DNA from: Methylobacter sp. BlB1
Lineage (GTDB): Bacteria; Pseudomonadota; Gammaproteobacteria; Methylococcales; Methylomonadaceae
Direction: 5' to 3'
Length of the DNA: 64,000 nucleotides
NCBI RefSeq assembly: GCF_015476545.1
Contig: NZ_JADMKV010000013.1
Location: 25,308 to 89,307, forward strand
Shown here: positions 27,126 to 36,352 of the stretch, piece after piece
Numbering within the stretch: the stretch's first letter is position 1
Layout of the letters: every line of letters begins with the position of its first letter
The notes under the pieces: model-generated
The model's database searches: none
What the model saw: only the letters and a program-made list of their open reading frames with translations
Told to the model about the DNA's origin: nothing
Translations under genes and position numbers: made by a program

Positions 27126-28030
27126 GCTTTATTTTCTCCGCCGAATAATTCCATAAGACGGGGCAAAAAGTTCGCCAGTTCCAATGACATAATCGAAAAG
27201 TCCACATCGAATTGTTCGGCTTCGTCGTGGGCTTCGATATCGGCAACCTGATCCTGGATCAAATCAAGAAAGCGCAGGCGCTTGATGGACAGATGCTCAT
27301 CAATAACAAAGGAAAGCCGGTCATCCCAAGTAATGGCCAATTTAATCGCTTCCTTGCCGGTATCGAGATGGTTTTTGATCTCCGGAAGCGTCAGATCATG
27401 GCGCTTGCAGCGGATGATGCCGCCTTCCTCTTCGGGTGAGCGCAGCTCACATTCGTCTTCAATCGTAATATCGGCCGGTGTTTGATGATTGATCAGCCAC
27501 TGAGTCATGGTAAAAACCGGTTTTTCCACCGTATTGGGCGGCACGGCCGGCAATGAACCCAGGCATTTACGCAGGTTGCTGAGCAGGTCCTCTGCCTTTT
27601 TGGCCGAGGCGGCGTCAATGATCAGCCAGCCGCCTTTGGGATCGATATAGGCGTAGGTTTTGCGCGAAAAGCTGAATGCCCTGGGCAACAGCTCAAAGAT
27701 CAATTCGTCTTTGATGGCGGTACGTTCCTTTTTGGCTAATTTTCGGCCCTGCTGGTCCTCCGCTTCCAGGATTTTTTCCTGCAGCATGTCATTGACTACG
27801 GCAGCCGGCAGCACTTTTTCTTCTTTTTTCCCGCACAGCATCATAAAACCGTTCGCAGTGTGCACCAGTTGTGCTGAAGCATTGCCCAAAGGAGCGGTCC
27901 AGCCAAAGGAGAATTCCTCATGATTGCCACAAGGACGAAATGCCATTTGCTCAAGTTTTTGCTCCAGTTCAGCTGGAGATAAGGTGAAATCTTCGGTGAG
28001 ACGAAAAATGCTAAGATTTTTAAACCACAT
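27122..28030 (-). CDS. rdgC: Recombination-associated protein RdgC
   Basis: A 302-residue ring-forming DNA-binding protein that modulates RecA filament formation and replication-fork recombination. The family start MWFKNLSIFRLTEDF, the N-terminal FRPCGNHEEFSFGWTAPLG, and the central LPRAFSFSRKTYAYID are all present. The length equals E. coli RdgC (303). It overlaps the downstream L,D-transpeptidase by 4 bp, an unusual pairing with no obvious functional link. Confidence 0.96.
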   Translation of the reverse strand: MWFKNLSIFRLTEDFTLSPAELEQKLEQMAFRPCGNHEEFSFGWTAPLGNASAQLVHTANGFMMLCGKKEEKVLPAAVVNDMLQEKILEAEDQQGRKLAKKERTAIKDELIFELLPRAFSFSRKTYAYIDPKGGWLIIDAASAKKAEDLLSNLRKCLGSLPAVPPNTVEKPVFTMTQWLINHQTPADITIEDECELRSPEEEGGIIRCKRHDLTLPEIKNHLDTGKEAIKLAITWDDRLSFVIDEHLSIKRLRFLDLIQDQVADIEAHDEAEQFDVDFSIMSLELANFLPRLMELFGGENKA

Positions 28031-28107
28031 GCGTAACAGATACTCTATAAAATTGACGAGAGCGTATTATCGCGCAAAATTGCCGGGCTAAAATTAAAAT
28101 TTATAGA

Positions 28108-28629
28108 ATGAGTATGACTGATATTAGAGGATTCGCTCCGATTGTTTCCAGGGGTGCGCAGGTGTTGATTCTGGGGTCCATGCCCAGCGAAATCTCACTG
28201 CTTAAGCAACAGTATTACGGCCATCCCAGTAATGCATTCTGGCCGATCATGGGCGCATTGTTCGGCGCTTCTCCTGATCTTGATTATGAGCGGCGTAAGG
28301 TTATTCTGATGGAGAACAAGGTAGCGGTCTGGGATGTGCTGCAAAGCTGTCAGCGGCAGGGCAGCCTGGATTCGAATATAGCGTGGGCATCGATAAAAAC
28401 CAATGACTTTGTCGGCTTTTTTAGCGAGCATAAGTTTATCAGGCACGTATTCTTCAATGGCGGCATGGCCGAAAAGGTCTATAAAAAATATATTCTGCCA
28501 AGCCTGGATCAACGTTTTACCTATCTTGAATATCAGCGTTTGCCTTCAACAAGTCCAGCCCATGCGTCTTTGAATTTGGCACAAAAAATAGAAGCATGGA
28601 AAGTGATTAAGCAGCCTGTGGTAAAGTAG
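28108..28629 (+). CDS. DNA-deoxyinosine glycosylase (uracil-DNA glycosylase superfamily, family 6-like)
   Basis: A 173-residue base-excision repair enzyme. It has the superfamily motif 1 as LILGSMPSEISLLKQQYYGHPSNAFWPIMG, the VWDVLQSCQRQGSLDSNI segment, and motif 2 as LPSTSPAHASL. These match the hypoxanthine-DNA glycosylase group rather than Mug or Ung. The substrate (deaminated adenine) is inferred from the family. It starts the co-directional group with a two-helix small protein and yjgA. Confidence 0.85.
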   Translation: MSMTDIRGFAPIVSRGAQVLILGSMPSEISLLKQQYYGHPSNAFWPIMGALFGASPDLDYERRKVILMENKVAVWDVLQSCQRQGSLDSNIAWASIKTNDFVGFFSEHKFIRHVFFNGGMAEKVYKKYILPSLDQRFTYLEYQRLPSTSPAHASLNLAQKIEAWKVIKQPVVK

Positions 28630-28654
28630 GCGTTATTTATACGGCGAGGCAGAG

Positions 28655-28843
28655 ATGGAAGCATTTTCAAGCTGGGAAAATCTATTGTTGGGCATTCTGG
28701 CGCTGCTGATTATTTTCTGGATGCGGCCCGGGATTAAGGCATCACTCGAGCAAAGCAGAAAAGCGCCGGCAGACTGGAAGGCAGTGCTGGTGCCTTTGGG
28801 CTTTGTCGTGCTGTTTGTGGTTTTTTTAATGGTAGTGGTTTAG
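28655..28843 (+). CDS. Small two-helix membrane protein
   Basis: A 62-residue protein with two hydrophobic helices (about residues 9-24 and 43-62). They are joined by a basic loop (RPGIKASLEQSRKAPADWK), so both ends are probably periplasmic. No domain is recognised. It is spaced 25 bp after the glycosylase gene and 5 bp before yjgA, with the consistent coding appearance of an operon member. The function is unknown. Confidence 0.7.
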   Translation: MEAFSSWENLLLGILALLIIFWMRPGIKASLEQSRKAPADWKAVLVPLGFVVLFVVFLMVVV

Positions 28844-28848
28844 ATCAG

Positions 28849-29460
28849 ATGAGTGAAGAAGAATACGAATACGAGGAAGAATACGGGTACGAATACGATG
28901 AAGACGAGGAGGTGGAGTATTATGCGGTCCGCCCCAACAAGTCGCAGCAAAAGCGCGATATGGCCGCTCTTTTCGCTTTGGGTGAAGAATTGTCGGGTTT
29001 GCCTGAGGCGCAATTAAAAACTTTTGAGCTGCCTGAAAATCTCCATAAAGCTATCGTCCAGGTTGCAGGCATGCCGCCAAAAGGTGCGAGAAAACGGCAG
29101 CTGAAATTTATTGCCGGCCAGCTGCATAAAATCGATATAGAACCCATTCAGGAAGGACTGGCCCGCATCAAGAGCAAAAGTGCGCATGCGGTCAGGGAGC
29201 ATCATATCATCGAGCGCTGGCGGGACAGATTGATTGCAGAAGGCAACGAGGCGCTGGCCGAACTGCTTGATGAGCAGCCGCAGGCGGACCGGCAGCAGTT
29301 AAGGCAGCTGTTGCGCAATGCCCAGAAGGAAGCCGCAGCGGGCAAGCCTCCCAGATCTTCGCGCCTACTGTACCGCTATCTGAAAGAAGTGTTTGAGTTC
29401 GAAGACTATAAATCAGCTGATGACGAATCGGTTGACGATGAACCGGATTCAGATTTGTAG
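28849..29460 (+). CDS. yjgA: YjgA/DarP family ribosome-associated protein
   Basis: A 203-residue DUF615 protein, which in E. coli associates with late 50S assembly intermediates. Family segments are NKSQQKRDMAALFALGEELSGLP, AGMPPKGARKRQLKFIAGQLHKID, and the C-terminal SRLLYRYLKEVFE. An extra N-terminus of about 24 residues is almost all Glu, Asp and Tyr, encoded by GAATACGA-like repeats, and the C-terminus is acidic too. It is divergent in sense from dinB, which ends 5 bp after its stop. Confidence 0.93.
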   Translation: MSEEEYEYEEEYGYEYDEDEEVEYYAVRPNKSQQKRDMAALFALGEELSGLPEAQLKTFELPENLHKAIVQVAGMPPKGARKRQLKFIAGQLHKIDIEPIQEGLARIKSKSAHAVREHHIIERWRDRLIAEGNEALAELLDEQPQADRQQLRQLLRNAQKEAAAGKPPRSSRLLYRYLKEVFEFEDYKSADDESVDDEPDSDL

Positions 29461-29464
29461 CGGC

Positions 29465-30544
29465 TCAGTTAAACAAGTCCGTTTGCTGGAAATGCGTCAG
29501 CCTGGACCGGTTTTCCAGCGATGACAGCGTAACGCCAAGCAGCCGTACTCTGCGTGCGCCAATGTCAGTATTGCGCAATAAATCTTCCAGGATCGCAAGC
29601 GTGCCCGATGTGGTTGTCACCGCGTGGGGCAGGGTTCGACTGCGCGTGATCTGGACAAAGTCGTGGTATTTGATTTTGACGGTTAAAGTATAGGCGACCA
29701 GCTGTTTCTCGGCGGCTCTTACCAGGGCTTTTTCCAGCAGTCCATGCAGTTGCGCGATGACCTCCTGTCTGGCGGTAATGTCCCGCTGAAAAGTCGTCTC
29801 TACACCCACCGATTTACTGATCCTATGGCTGTTAACGGGGCGGTTGTCAATGCCTCGGCAGATGTTGTAATAATGGCGGGCCGATTTGCCGAAATGCTGC
29901 TGTAACGCTGCCAGCGGCAAGTTTCTTAAATCCTTGCCGGTCTGTATGCCCAACGCCTGCATTTTCTGCGCTGTCGCTTTGCCGATGCCGTGGAATTTAT
30001 CGATAGTGAGCTGTTCGACGAAGCGCGCGCCCTGTTCCGGCGTGATCAGATAAAGCCCGTCCGGCTTGTCCATATCCGAAGCAATTTTGGCCAGAAACTT
30101 ATTGTAAGAAATGCCGGCCGAGGCAATCAGGCCGGTTTCCTGTTTAATTGCGGCCTTGATGGCTTTGGCTATGAGCGTGGCCGACCCCTGGTGCAATTGA
30201 GTATCGCTGACATCCAGATAAGCTTCGTCAAGCGACAGCGGTTCGACCAGTTCGGTATAGCCGGCAAATATTTTTCGAATGGTTTGCGACGCTTCCCGAT
30301 AGGCTTCGAAGCGGGGTTTGACAAAAATAGCCTGCGGGCACAAACGGTAAGCCTGCGATGAAGGCATGGCCGAATGGATGCCGTACTGTCTGGCCTCATA
30401 GCTGCAGGTGGCAACGACGCCTCGTGTGTCGGGGGGGCCGCCGACAATCAGCGGCTTGTTCCGGTATTTGGGAAAATCCCGTTGCTCGATGGCCGCAAAA
30501 AAAGCATCCATATCGATATGAATGATTTTGCGGATACGATCCAT
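29465..30544 (-). CDS. dinB: DNA polymerase IV (Y-family)
   Basis: A 359-residue translesion polymerase. The N-terminal catalytic motif IIHIDMDAFFAAIEQRDFP holds the first metal Asp, and SLDEAYLDVSD the second acidic pair. HhH segments (KFHGIGKATAQKMQALGI) and the little-finger domain (KYHDFVQITRSRTL) follow. The length is that of E. coli DinB (351). No LexA box was identified with confidence. It lies 6 bp after the DUF4389 gene. Confidence 0.97.
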   Translation of the reverse strand: MDRIRKIIHIDMDAFFAAIEQRDFPKYRNKPLIVGGPPDTRGVVATCSYEARQYGIHSAMPSSQAYRLCPQAIFVKPRFEAYREASQTIRKIFAGYTELVEPLSLDEAYLDVSDTQLHQGSATLIAKAIKAAIKQETGLIASAGISYNKFLAKIASDMDKPDGLYLITPEQGARFVEQLTIDKFHGIGKATAQKMQALGIQTGKDLRNLPLAALQQHFGKSARHYYNICRGIDNRPVNSHRISKSVGVETTFQRDITARQEVIAQLHGLLEKALVRAAEKQLVAYTLTVKIKYHDFVQITRSRTLPHAVTTTSGTLAILEDLLRNTDIGARRVRLLGVTLSSLENRSRLTHFQQTDLFN

Positions 30545-30550
30545 GGCGGG

Positions 30551-30874
30551 TTATTTTTTTGAATCCCTCGGCTCGGGCAGGTTCATCTCTTCAGTCATCT
30601 GCCAGTCCGAGAAAGGGAAAGGCAGTGTATCGGTATTGAAAGTCAGAAACAGCAGGATATGGTAGGTGTAAGCCGAAAGGCTGCGTCCGAAATTGAGGAC
30701 GTTGCTGTTGACTTTGCCGGTCAACAGCATGGAGGCGACTTGCAGCGCGATAATCGCCCACAGCAGCATTCTGACCAGGGTGATGATGGCTGCAAAAATC
30801 AGTATAAAGAAAATCCGTTTCCAAGTGCCGAGCTTTTTCAGGTTTTCGTTGATTTGCTCTTGCATGATCGGCAT
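30551..30874 (-). CDS. DUF4389 membrane protein
   Basis: A 107-residue protein with one or two hydrophobic segments (FFILIFAAIITLVRMLLWAIIALQVASMLL) and a second amphipathic part (LSAYTYHILLFLTFNTDTLPFPFSDW), which is the family signature. The function is unknown. Its ATG overlaps the stop of the DUF2333 gene in TAATG, so the two are translationally coupled, a pairing often seen in gammaproteobacteria. Confidence 0.88.
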   Translation of the reverse strand: MPIMQEQINENLKKLGTWKRIFFILIFAAIITLVRMLLWAIIALQVASMLLTGKVNSNVLNFGRSLSAYTYHILLFLTFNTDTLPFPFSDWQMTEEMNLPEPRDSKK

Positions 30875-31926
30875 TACCCCCGGTTCATGATGTCACGCAA
30901 GTCCAATGCTGCCGCATTGGCGCGCGCGATATAGGTTGCCAGGGACAATGAATAGTTCGCGAACAGGCCATAGCCGCTGCCATTCAAAACCATGGGGCTC
31001 AGGATTGGAGCCAGTGCGTTTTCAAAGGATTTGATCATGATGTCGACCGTATTCATGGCGCGTTTATCCAGCAGGATGTCATGGAAATCATGCTTGATGG
31101 CCCGGAGGATATGCAGCAGGGCCCAGCTGGCGCCGCGGGCTTCGTAGAAAACGTTATCGATCTCCAGCCATGGGGTCTGGGCTACTATCGGCACAGTTTT
31201 GGTTTCACGGGCCTCGCCTGTAACGCCGGTTTCAGCAGTGCCCGGTTCAAGCACTGCCAAGCCGGGTATGATTTCCGCACCAGCCACGCTGGCGCTCAGG
31301 CGCGTGGACAAACCACCCAGACGCTTGATCACCACTTCCACGTATTGCGCCAAGTTGTCGGCTCGGGCATAGAACTGCCCACGCTTCACGGGGCCGCCGT
31401 ATTTTTGCAGGCGCAACATATACTTATGCAGCGCCTCGATGCCTTTTTCATATTCCGCTTCCGTTGACGGCAAAGCCCACGAATTGTGTTCGTAGTAGAA
31501 GTAAGGCTCCGCGACCGCCAGATCGGCATCTTCGGCCGATTGCGATTGATCTCGGGCAAAATGGTTTCTTAATGCCGATGTGGCATCGCGCAGCATGACC
31601 AGGGCGCCAAATTCCCAGCTGGAAATGTTATCCAGCAATACGCCGGGAGGCGCAACGTCATTGGTGATATAGCCGCCGGATTTATGCAGCAGGACATCAG
31701 CGATGTGAGCCAACGTGTTGGCATAGGTATAGCCTAAAGGCATTTCAGTAGTATTGGTTTCTTTTGCCCTTTCCAGCGCTTCTTCCTGTACATTGAACTG
31801 ATCCGGTTCACTTCCCCACCAGGCACCCAGGATGAATAGAACAACTAGTACCACCAGGACTAATACGCCGAAGCCCCAGAGTATTCCTTTAGATTTTACA
31901 TCTTGCAGTGTATCGCTTGCCGCCAT
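30874..31926 (-). CDS. DUF2333 family protein
   Basis: A 350-residue protein with a single N-terminal membrane helix (residues 15-36) and a large soluble periplasmic part. Conserved-looking segments are EMPLGYTYANTLAHIADVLLHKSGGYITND, DNISSWEFGALVMLRDATSALRN, and DNVFYEARGASWALLHILRAIKHDF. No catalytic motif is seen. It is the first gene of the pair with DUF4389; dinB follows them. The function is unknown. Confidence 0.9.
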   Translation of the reverse strand: MAASDTLQDVKSKGILWGFGVLVLVVLVVLFILGAWWGSEPDQFNVQEEALERAKETNTTEMPLGYTYANTLAHIADVLLHKSGGYITNDVAPPGVLLDNISSWEFGALVMLRDATSALRNHFARDQSQSAEDADLAVAEPYFYYEHNSWALPSTEAEYEKGIEALHKYMLRLQKYGGPVKRGQFYARADNLAQYVEVVIKRLGGLSTRLSASVAGAEIIPGLAVLEPGTAETGVTGEARETKTVPIVAQTPWLEIDNVFYEARGASWALLHILRAIKHDFHDILLDKRAMNTVDIMIKSFENALAPILSPMVLNGSGYGLFANYSLSLATYIARANAAALDLRDIMNRG

Positions 31927-32044
31927 TTTTCAGGTGTCCCGTAAAGATAGAGTGTCTGCGTGATAAAACAGATTACTTTGTCTACTAAAATTAGCCCACA
32001 TGGTAGCAGATTTTTTAAATATTTGCTGACCAAGCAATGGCCCG

Positions 32045-32950
32045 TTATGATTTTTTTTTGGCTCTCGGATGGGCTTTATCGTAGACTTCAGCCAGATGTT
32101 GGAAATCCAGATGCGTATAGATCTGTGTCGTACTGATATTGCTGTGTCCGAGCAGTTCCTGCACGGCTCTCAGGTCCTGGCTGGATTCGAGCAGATGGCT
32201 GGCAAAAGAATGCCGGAGCATATGCGGATGCAGGTGTTCGGCGATGCCTTTTTTCCGGCACCACTGCGCCAGTCTTAACTGAATGCTGCGCGGGCCCAGT
32301 CTCGTGCCGCAGCTGGAAACGAATAATGCGGACTCGGCGGCGGCAGCCATCTTTAAACGCTGAGCCAGCCAGTTCTCAAGCGCGCTGACGGCCTTGCCGC
32401 CGATAGGCAGCAGCCTCGATTTTCCGCCTTTACCGGAGCGCACGACCAGCGAGCGATCGGGCAGATCAATGTCGGCCAGGTTCAAGGCGGCCAATTCGCT
32501 CAGGCGCAGGCCGGAAGAATAGAATAATTCGAACATGGCCAGATCGCGTATTTCCAGCACTGAACTGGTTCCCGCTTCCAGCAGGCCGCTGATCTGGTCC
32601 ACATCCAGCGTCTTGGGCAGTTTTCTGCTTTGTTTGGGCGCTTTGACATACTGGGCCGGATTGCTTTCGGCCAGACGTTTCTTCAACAGGAAGTTATAAA
32701 AACTGCGGATTGCCGACAGTTCGCGCTGCAGGCTCTTACTGCTGATGCCCTGACGGTGCCGGCCTGCGATGTGTGCTCTGATATCGTTTTGCTTGAGATC
32801 GATCCAATGATCGATAGCTTTGCTCTTGCAATAGCGGATCAAATGTCCGATATCCCGCCGGTAGCTTTTTATCGTGTGTTCGGAGGCGCGTGCCTCAACC
32901 TGGAGCTGGTCTAAAAAGGCCGTTAACGCACGCTCGGCATCGGTACGCAT
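32045..32950 (-). CDS. xerC: Site-specific tyrosine recombinase XerC
   Basis: A 301-residue recombinase resolving chromosome dimers at dif with XerD. The N-terminal SAM-like core-binding domain (residues 5-95) and the C-terminal catalytic domain are complete. The catalytic residues are visible as the Arg in SSGLRLSELAAL, the Lys in RSGKGGKSRLLPIG, HMLRHSFASHLL, the His in LLGHSNISTTQIYTHLD, and the Tyr in that last motif. The position after dapF-DUF484 distinguishes XerC from XerD and matches the E. coli and Pseudomonas order. Confidence 0.96.
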   Translation of the reverse strand: MRTDAERALTAFLDQLQVEARASEHTIKSYRRDIGHLIRYCKSKAIDHWIDLKQNDIRAHIAGRHRQGISSKSLQRELSAIRSFYNFLLKKRLAESNPAQYVKAPKQSRKLPKTLDVDQISGLLEAGTSSVLEIRDLAMFELFYSSGLRLSELAALNLADIDLPDRSLVVRSGKGGKSRLLPIGGKAVSALENWLAQRLKMAAAAESALFVSSCGTRLGPRSIQLRLAQWCRKKGIAEHLHPHMLRHSFASHLLESSQDLRAVQELLGHSNISTTQIYTHLDFQHLAEVYDKAHPRAKKKS

Positions 32951-32955
32951 AAAAA

Positions 32956-33639
32956 TCAGGCGGCAAGCAGTGAAATAAGCCGGGTGCCGATGATTTCACT
33001 CATTTGAGTCAGAAACAGGTTGCCCATGCTGTAATGAAACCGGCTCTCTTCCCGGCTGCCGATGGCCACGATACCTTCGAGCTCGGTAAAGACCATGGGA
33101 ATGATAGCGCAGGATTTGACGTCCGGCGCGGCCTCGCCGAACAGCACTTTAGCCTGCGCCAGTGTCGGACGGCCGCATTTGGGTTGATTGGCGGCCAGTT
33201 CCTTTGTGAAGGGTTTCAAGTCTACGCTGTCCGGTGCGATGAACAGATTGGCGATCGACGCGTCCGGCTTGTGCTTAATGATGCGAATCGCGACAAAATC
33301 GGTCAGAAAATAGTCGGACAAGACCATCTCAAGATTGGCGATGGCTTCCTCCAGCGTGGACGCATCCAGCAAAGCCAGGGTAAGCTTGTGCATGCGGCTG
33401 AGGGATGTGTCGTTGTCTCTGGCAATCTCAATGAGCGCCTTAAGCTGGTTGTCCTGTTCCTGATGCTTGTTTCTGTACAGCTCCAGCTGTTTTGAAATCA
33501 ACGATACGGCGCTGCCGCAGGGGTGCGGGATGCGCATTTTTTCCAGCAGCTGCAGATGGTCGCTAAAAAATTCCGGATGCCGCTGCAGGTATTGTGCAAC
33601 CTGAGCCGCAGTCAGTTCCGGGTTTTGCTGTACGGTCAT
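32956..33639 (-). CDS. DUF484 family protein
   Basis: A 227-residue GAF-like protein. The family start [30 protein letters not shown] is followed by [13 protein letters not shown] and a coiled-coil linker. A C-terminal domain of about 120 residues ends [30 protein letters not shown]. It is always linked to dapF and xerC, but its biochemical role is not known. Its ATG overlaps the dapF stop by 4 bp and xerC begins 6 bp after it. Confidence 0.93.
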   Translation of the reverse strand: MTVQQNPELTAAQVAQYLQRHPEFFSDHLQLLEKMRIPHPCGSAVSLISKQLELYRNKHQEQDNQLKALIEIARDNDTSLSRMHKLTLALLDASTLEEAIANLEMVLSDYFLTDFVAIRIIKHKPDASIANLFIAPDSVDLKPFTKELAANQPKCGRPTLAQAKVLFGEAAPDVKSCAIIPMVFTELEGIVAIGSREESRFHYSMGNLFLTQMSEIIGTRLISLLAA

Positions 33640-34463
33640 AACGCCAGTGTTCCATCGAAAACGGTGACGGCCGGCCCCGTCATGAATACAGGCTCTCCGC
33701 GGCCTGACCAGCTTATTTTCAACTCGCCGCCCGGCAGTTCCACGAAAACATCATGATCCAGCAGGTTGTGCTCGATGCCGATTACCACGGCGGCACAAGC
33801 GCCGCTGCCGCAGGCCAGCGTCTCGCCGGCGCCGCGTTCGAAAACGCGCAGCTTGATATGCTGGCGGTCAACCACCTGCATAAAACCGATATTGGCGCGC
33901 TCAGGGAAAACCGGGTGCCGCTCCAGTTCACTGCCCAATTCAGCCACCGGCGCGGTTTTTAAGTCGTTGACTTGCAGAACGGCATGCGGATTGCCCATCG
34001 AGACAGCGCCAAATGCTCTCTCAGTGCCGTTTACCGCTACGGTGTAATATTTGGATTCTTCCTCGACAAGCATAGGGATTTCGTCGGGTGCATGCCGGGG
34101 CACGCCCATATTGACCGTAACAAGATCATCTTCATCAAGATGCAGCAGCAGTTGGCCCGAATTGGTATCAACGCGTATCTCGTCCTTATCGGTCAACTGT
34201 TTGTCGCGGACGAAACGGGCAAAACAGCGTGCGCCATTGCCGCACTGGGCGACTTCGCTGCCGTCGGCGTTGAAAATCCGGTACTTGAAGTCGGCATTGG
34301 CGCTGACCGGTTTTTCGACCAAAAGCAGCTGGTCGAAGCCGATGCCGAAATGCCGGTCAGACAGTTGCCTGATCTGTTCTGCGTTTAAGGCGACGTGTTG
34401 ATTGATGGCGTCAATGACGACAAAGTCATTGCCGAGGCCGTGCATTTTAGTGAAGTTGATCAT
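33636..34463 (-). CDS. dapF: Diaminopimelate epimerase
   Basis: A 275-residue PLP-independent epimerase converting LL- to meso-diaminopimelate for lysine and peptidoglycan. The two catalytic cysteines are in [22 protein letters not shown] and [18 protein letters not shown]. The start [17 protein letters not shown] and the length are canonical. It lies 53 bp downstream of lysA in the same operon, so successive lysine-branch steps are encoded together. Confidence 0.98.
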   Translation of the reverse strand: MINFTKMHGLGNDFVVIDAINQHVALNAEQIRQLSDRHFGIGFDQLLLVEKPVSANADFKYRIFNADGSEVAQCGNGARCFARFVRDKQLTDKDEIRVDTNSGQLLLHLDEDDLVTVNMGVPRHAPDEIPMLVEEESKYYTVAVNGTERAFGAVSMGNPHAVLQVNDLKTAPVAELGSELERHPVFPERANIGFMQVVDRQHIKLRVFERGAGETLACGSGACAAVVIGIEHNLLDHDVFVELPGGELKISWSGRGEPVFMTGPAVTVFDGTLAL

Positions 34464-34516
34464 TTATGTGCTTCAAGGGATAGAGTGAAAATGGGTTGGT
34501 TTCCGGCGCCGATGGC

Positions 34517-35764
34517 TCATGGCAACAGCTGCTCTCCGGCCCAAAGTTGGGCGATCGTTTCCCTTGCTCTGATCAAGTGCAGATCATTTCCGTCGACCAT
34601 CAGTTCGGCGACACGCGGCCTGGAGTTGTAATTCGAGCTCATGGAGAATCCGTAAGCGCCCGATGACCGTACCGCCAATAAGTCGCCCTGGGCGATTCTG
34701 AGCGTGCGTTCCTTGCCCAGGAAATCGCCCGTTTCGCAAACCGGGCCGACGATATCCCAGCGCATCTCCGGCGCCTGGCTTTGCTTTTTGACCGGGATGA
34801 TCTCCTGCCAGGCGCTGTATAAAGAAGGGCGCACCAGATCGTTCATGGCCGCATCGACGATGGCGAAGTTCTTGTGGGCTGTCGGTTTGAGATATTCAAC
34901 CTGTGTAACCAGAATGCCAGCATTGCCGACGATGGCGCGGCCGGGTTCCACCAAAATTTCAAAATTGTTGGCGCCCAGACGTTCCAGCACAGCCCCGATG
35001 TAGCCGGCCGGTTCGGGCGGCTGTTCGTCCTTATAGCGGATGCCGAGCCCGCCGCCCAGGTCCAGGTGATGCAGAGCAATGCCTTCGGCTTTGAGGGTTG
35101 ACACCAGATTCAATACGCGGTCCAGCGCATCAAGGAAAGGCCGGGCCTCGGTCAGTTGCGAGCCGATATGGCAATCGATGCCAACCACGTTGATATAAGG
35201 CAAGGCAGCCGCGCGCCGGTATTCGCCCAGGGCCTGCTCGATGTCGATGCCGAATTTGTTTTCTTTAAGACCGGTCGAGATATAAGGATGGGTTTTGGCG
35301 TCGACGTCGGGATTGACCCGGAAAGACACCGGCGCAATAACGCCCAGTTGCCCTGCAAGCCGATTAATCCGGTCCAGTTCGTCGCTGACTTCAACATTAA
35401 AACAGCGTATGCCGACTTTCAATGCGGCCAGAATTTCATCTTCGCGTTTGCCGACGCCCGAGAACACGATTTTTCCGGGATCGCCGCCGGCGGCAAGAAC
35501 GCGCTCCATTTCGCCCAGCGAAACAATATCGAAGCCTGATCCCAGGCGGGCCAGCAAATTGAGAATAGCGATATTGGAGTTGGCTTTGACGGCATAGCAG
35601 ATCAGATGCGGCTGGTCACCAAAAGCCCGATCAAAGGCGTGCCAATGCCGTTCCAATGTGGCTCTGGAATAAATGTAACAGGGACTGCCATATTTATAGA
35701 CGATATCCTGCACTGCCACATCTTCGGCGAATAGCTCGTCATTTCGATAATTGAAATAATCCAT
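34517..35764 (-). CDS. lysA: Diaminopimelate decarboxylase
   Basis: A 415-residue PLP enzyme making lysine from meso-diaminopimelate. The PLP lysine lies in ICYAVKANSNIAIL. Other active-site segments are DCHIGSQLTEARPF, DLGGGLGIRYKDE, EPGRAIVGNAGIL and GPVCETGDFLGKER, followed by SSGAYGFSMSSNYNSRPRVAE. The length is typical. It starts 1 bp after the lptM stop codon and precedes dapF. Confidence 0.98.
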   Translation of the reverse strand: MDYFNYRNDELFAEDVAVQDIVYKYGSPCYIYSRATLERHWHAFDRAFGDQPHLICYAVKANSNIAILNLLARLGSGFDIVSLGEMERVLAAGGDPGKIVFSGVGKREDEILAALKVGIRCFNVEVSDELDRINRLAGQLGVIAPVSFRVNPDVDAKTHPYISTGLKENKFGIDIEQALGEYRRAAALPYINVVGIDCHIGSQLTEARPFLDALDRVLNLVSTLKAEGIALHHLDLGGGLGIRYKDEQPPEPAGYIGAVLERLGANNFEILVEPGRAIVGNAGILVTQVEYLKPTAHKNFAIVDAAMNDLVRPSLYSAWQEIIPVKKQSQAPEMRWDIVGPVCETGDFLGKERTLRIAQGDLLAVRSSGAYGFSMSSNYNSRPRVAELMVDGNDLHLIRARETIAQLWAGEQLLP

Positions 35765-35765
35765 G

Positions 35766-35894
35766 TTATTTGTCTTTTTCCGGTTTTACATGAATGGGCG
35801 GCTGTTGGTCCGGCAAATAAAGCGGACCCGGTTGTCCGCAACCTGCAACAACTGAGCTTAGCAGTAATAATAGTAGTAATTTATAGTTTTTCAT
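35766..35894 (-). CDS. lptM: LPS-assembly lipoprotein LptM (YifL-like)
   Basis: A 42-residue lipoprotein found by translating the minus strand. It runs MKNYKLLLLLLLSSVVAGC, then GQPGPLYLPDQQPPIHV and a short charged tail. The lipobox VAGC is followed by the conserved GQxGPLYLP motif of LptM/YifL, which helps oxidative maturation of the LPS translocon LptD in E. coli. Its stop is adjacent to the lysA start. The order lptM, lysA, dapF, DUF484, xerC is a conserved gammaproteobacterial cluster. Confidence 0.9.
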   Translation of the reverse strand: MKNYKLLLLLLLSSVVAGCGQPGPLYLPDQQPPIHVKPEKDK

Positions 35895-36352
35895 GAAGCA
35901 TAATAAATAGAGTCAGCCACCATGTGATGCTTAGGACGCATGGTTATAAAAACAACTCACATAATAAGCCGAATTGTAATAAAAGGCATACAGCTTTATA
36001 GATTTGTCCGATTGTGCCCTGCAGCGAATGCCGGCGGGGGATAAAGTCAACTTTTAAAATCATAAGAAAATCGTGATTTTAACTGAAACTAAAGGACTGT
36101 TGAACTTTAAAAACAACCATGGAATTGAATGCGAAATGAATCCGGATTGGGTCGTCTGAAGTAGCCGCGTTTGAGCCTTTGCCATGTCGATATCGTTAAT
36201 TCTGCACGCTTCCGGCATGTGCGCTATTATCTGGTCAGATCATCATTCGTTCATTTAGGCAGGACGGCCAGGCGTTATCGATGTCTGATGCGGTCAAATA
36301 ACAACAAGGTCTGTCTTTGAAAAATAAAGTGTAGAAACGTGGTAGATAAATT
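35895..36352. other. Gene-free region between lptM and the fructosamine kinase gene
   Basis: About 460 bp between divergent genes. I see no coding sequence with recognisable product; the one minus-strand open frame is antisense to the kinase start. It contains a perfect 9-bp inverted repeat, TTAAAATCA (36054-36062) and TGATTTTAA (36074-36082), spaced by 11 bp, which could be a regulator site. Promoters of both flanking genes must lie here but none stands out. Confidence 0.5.
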
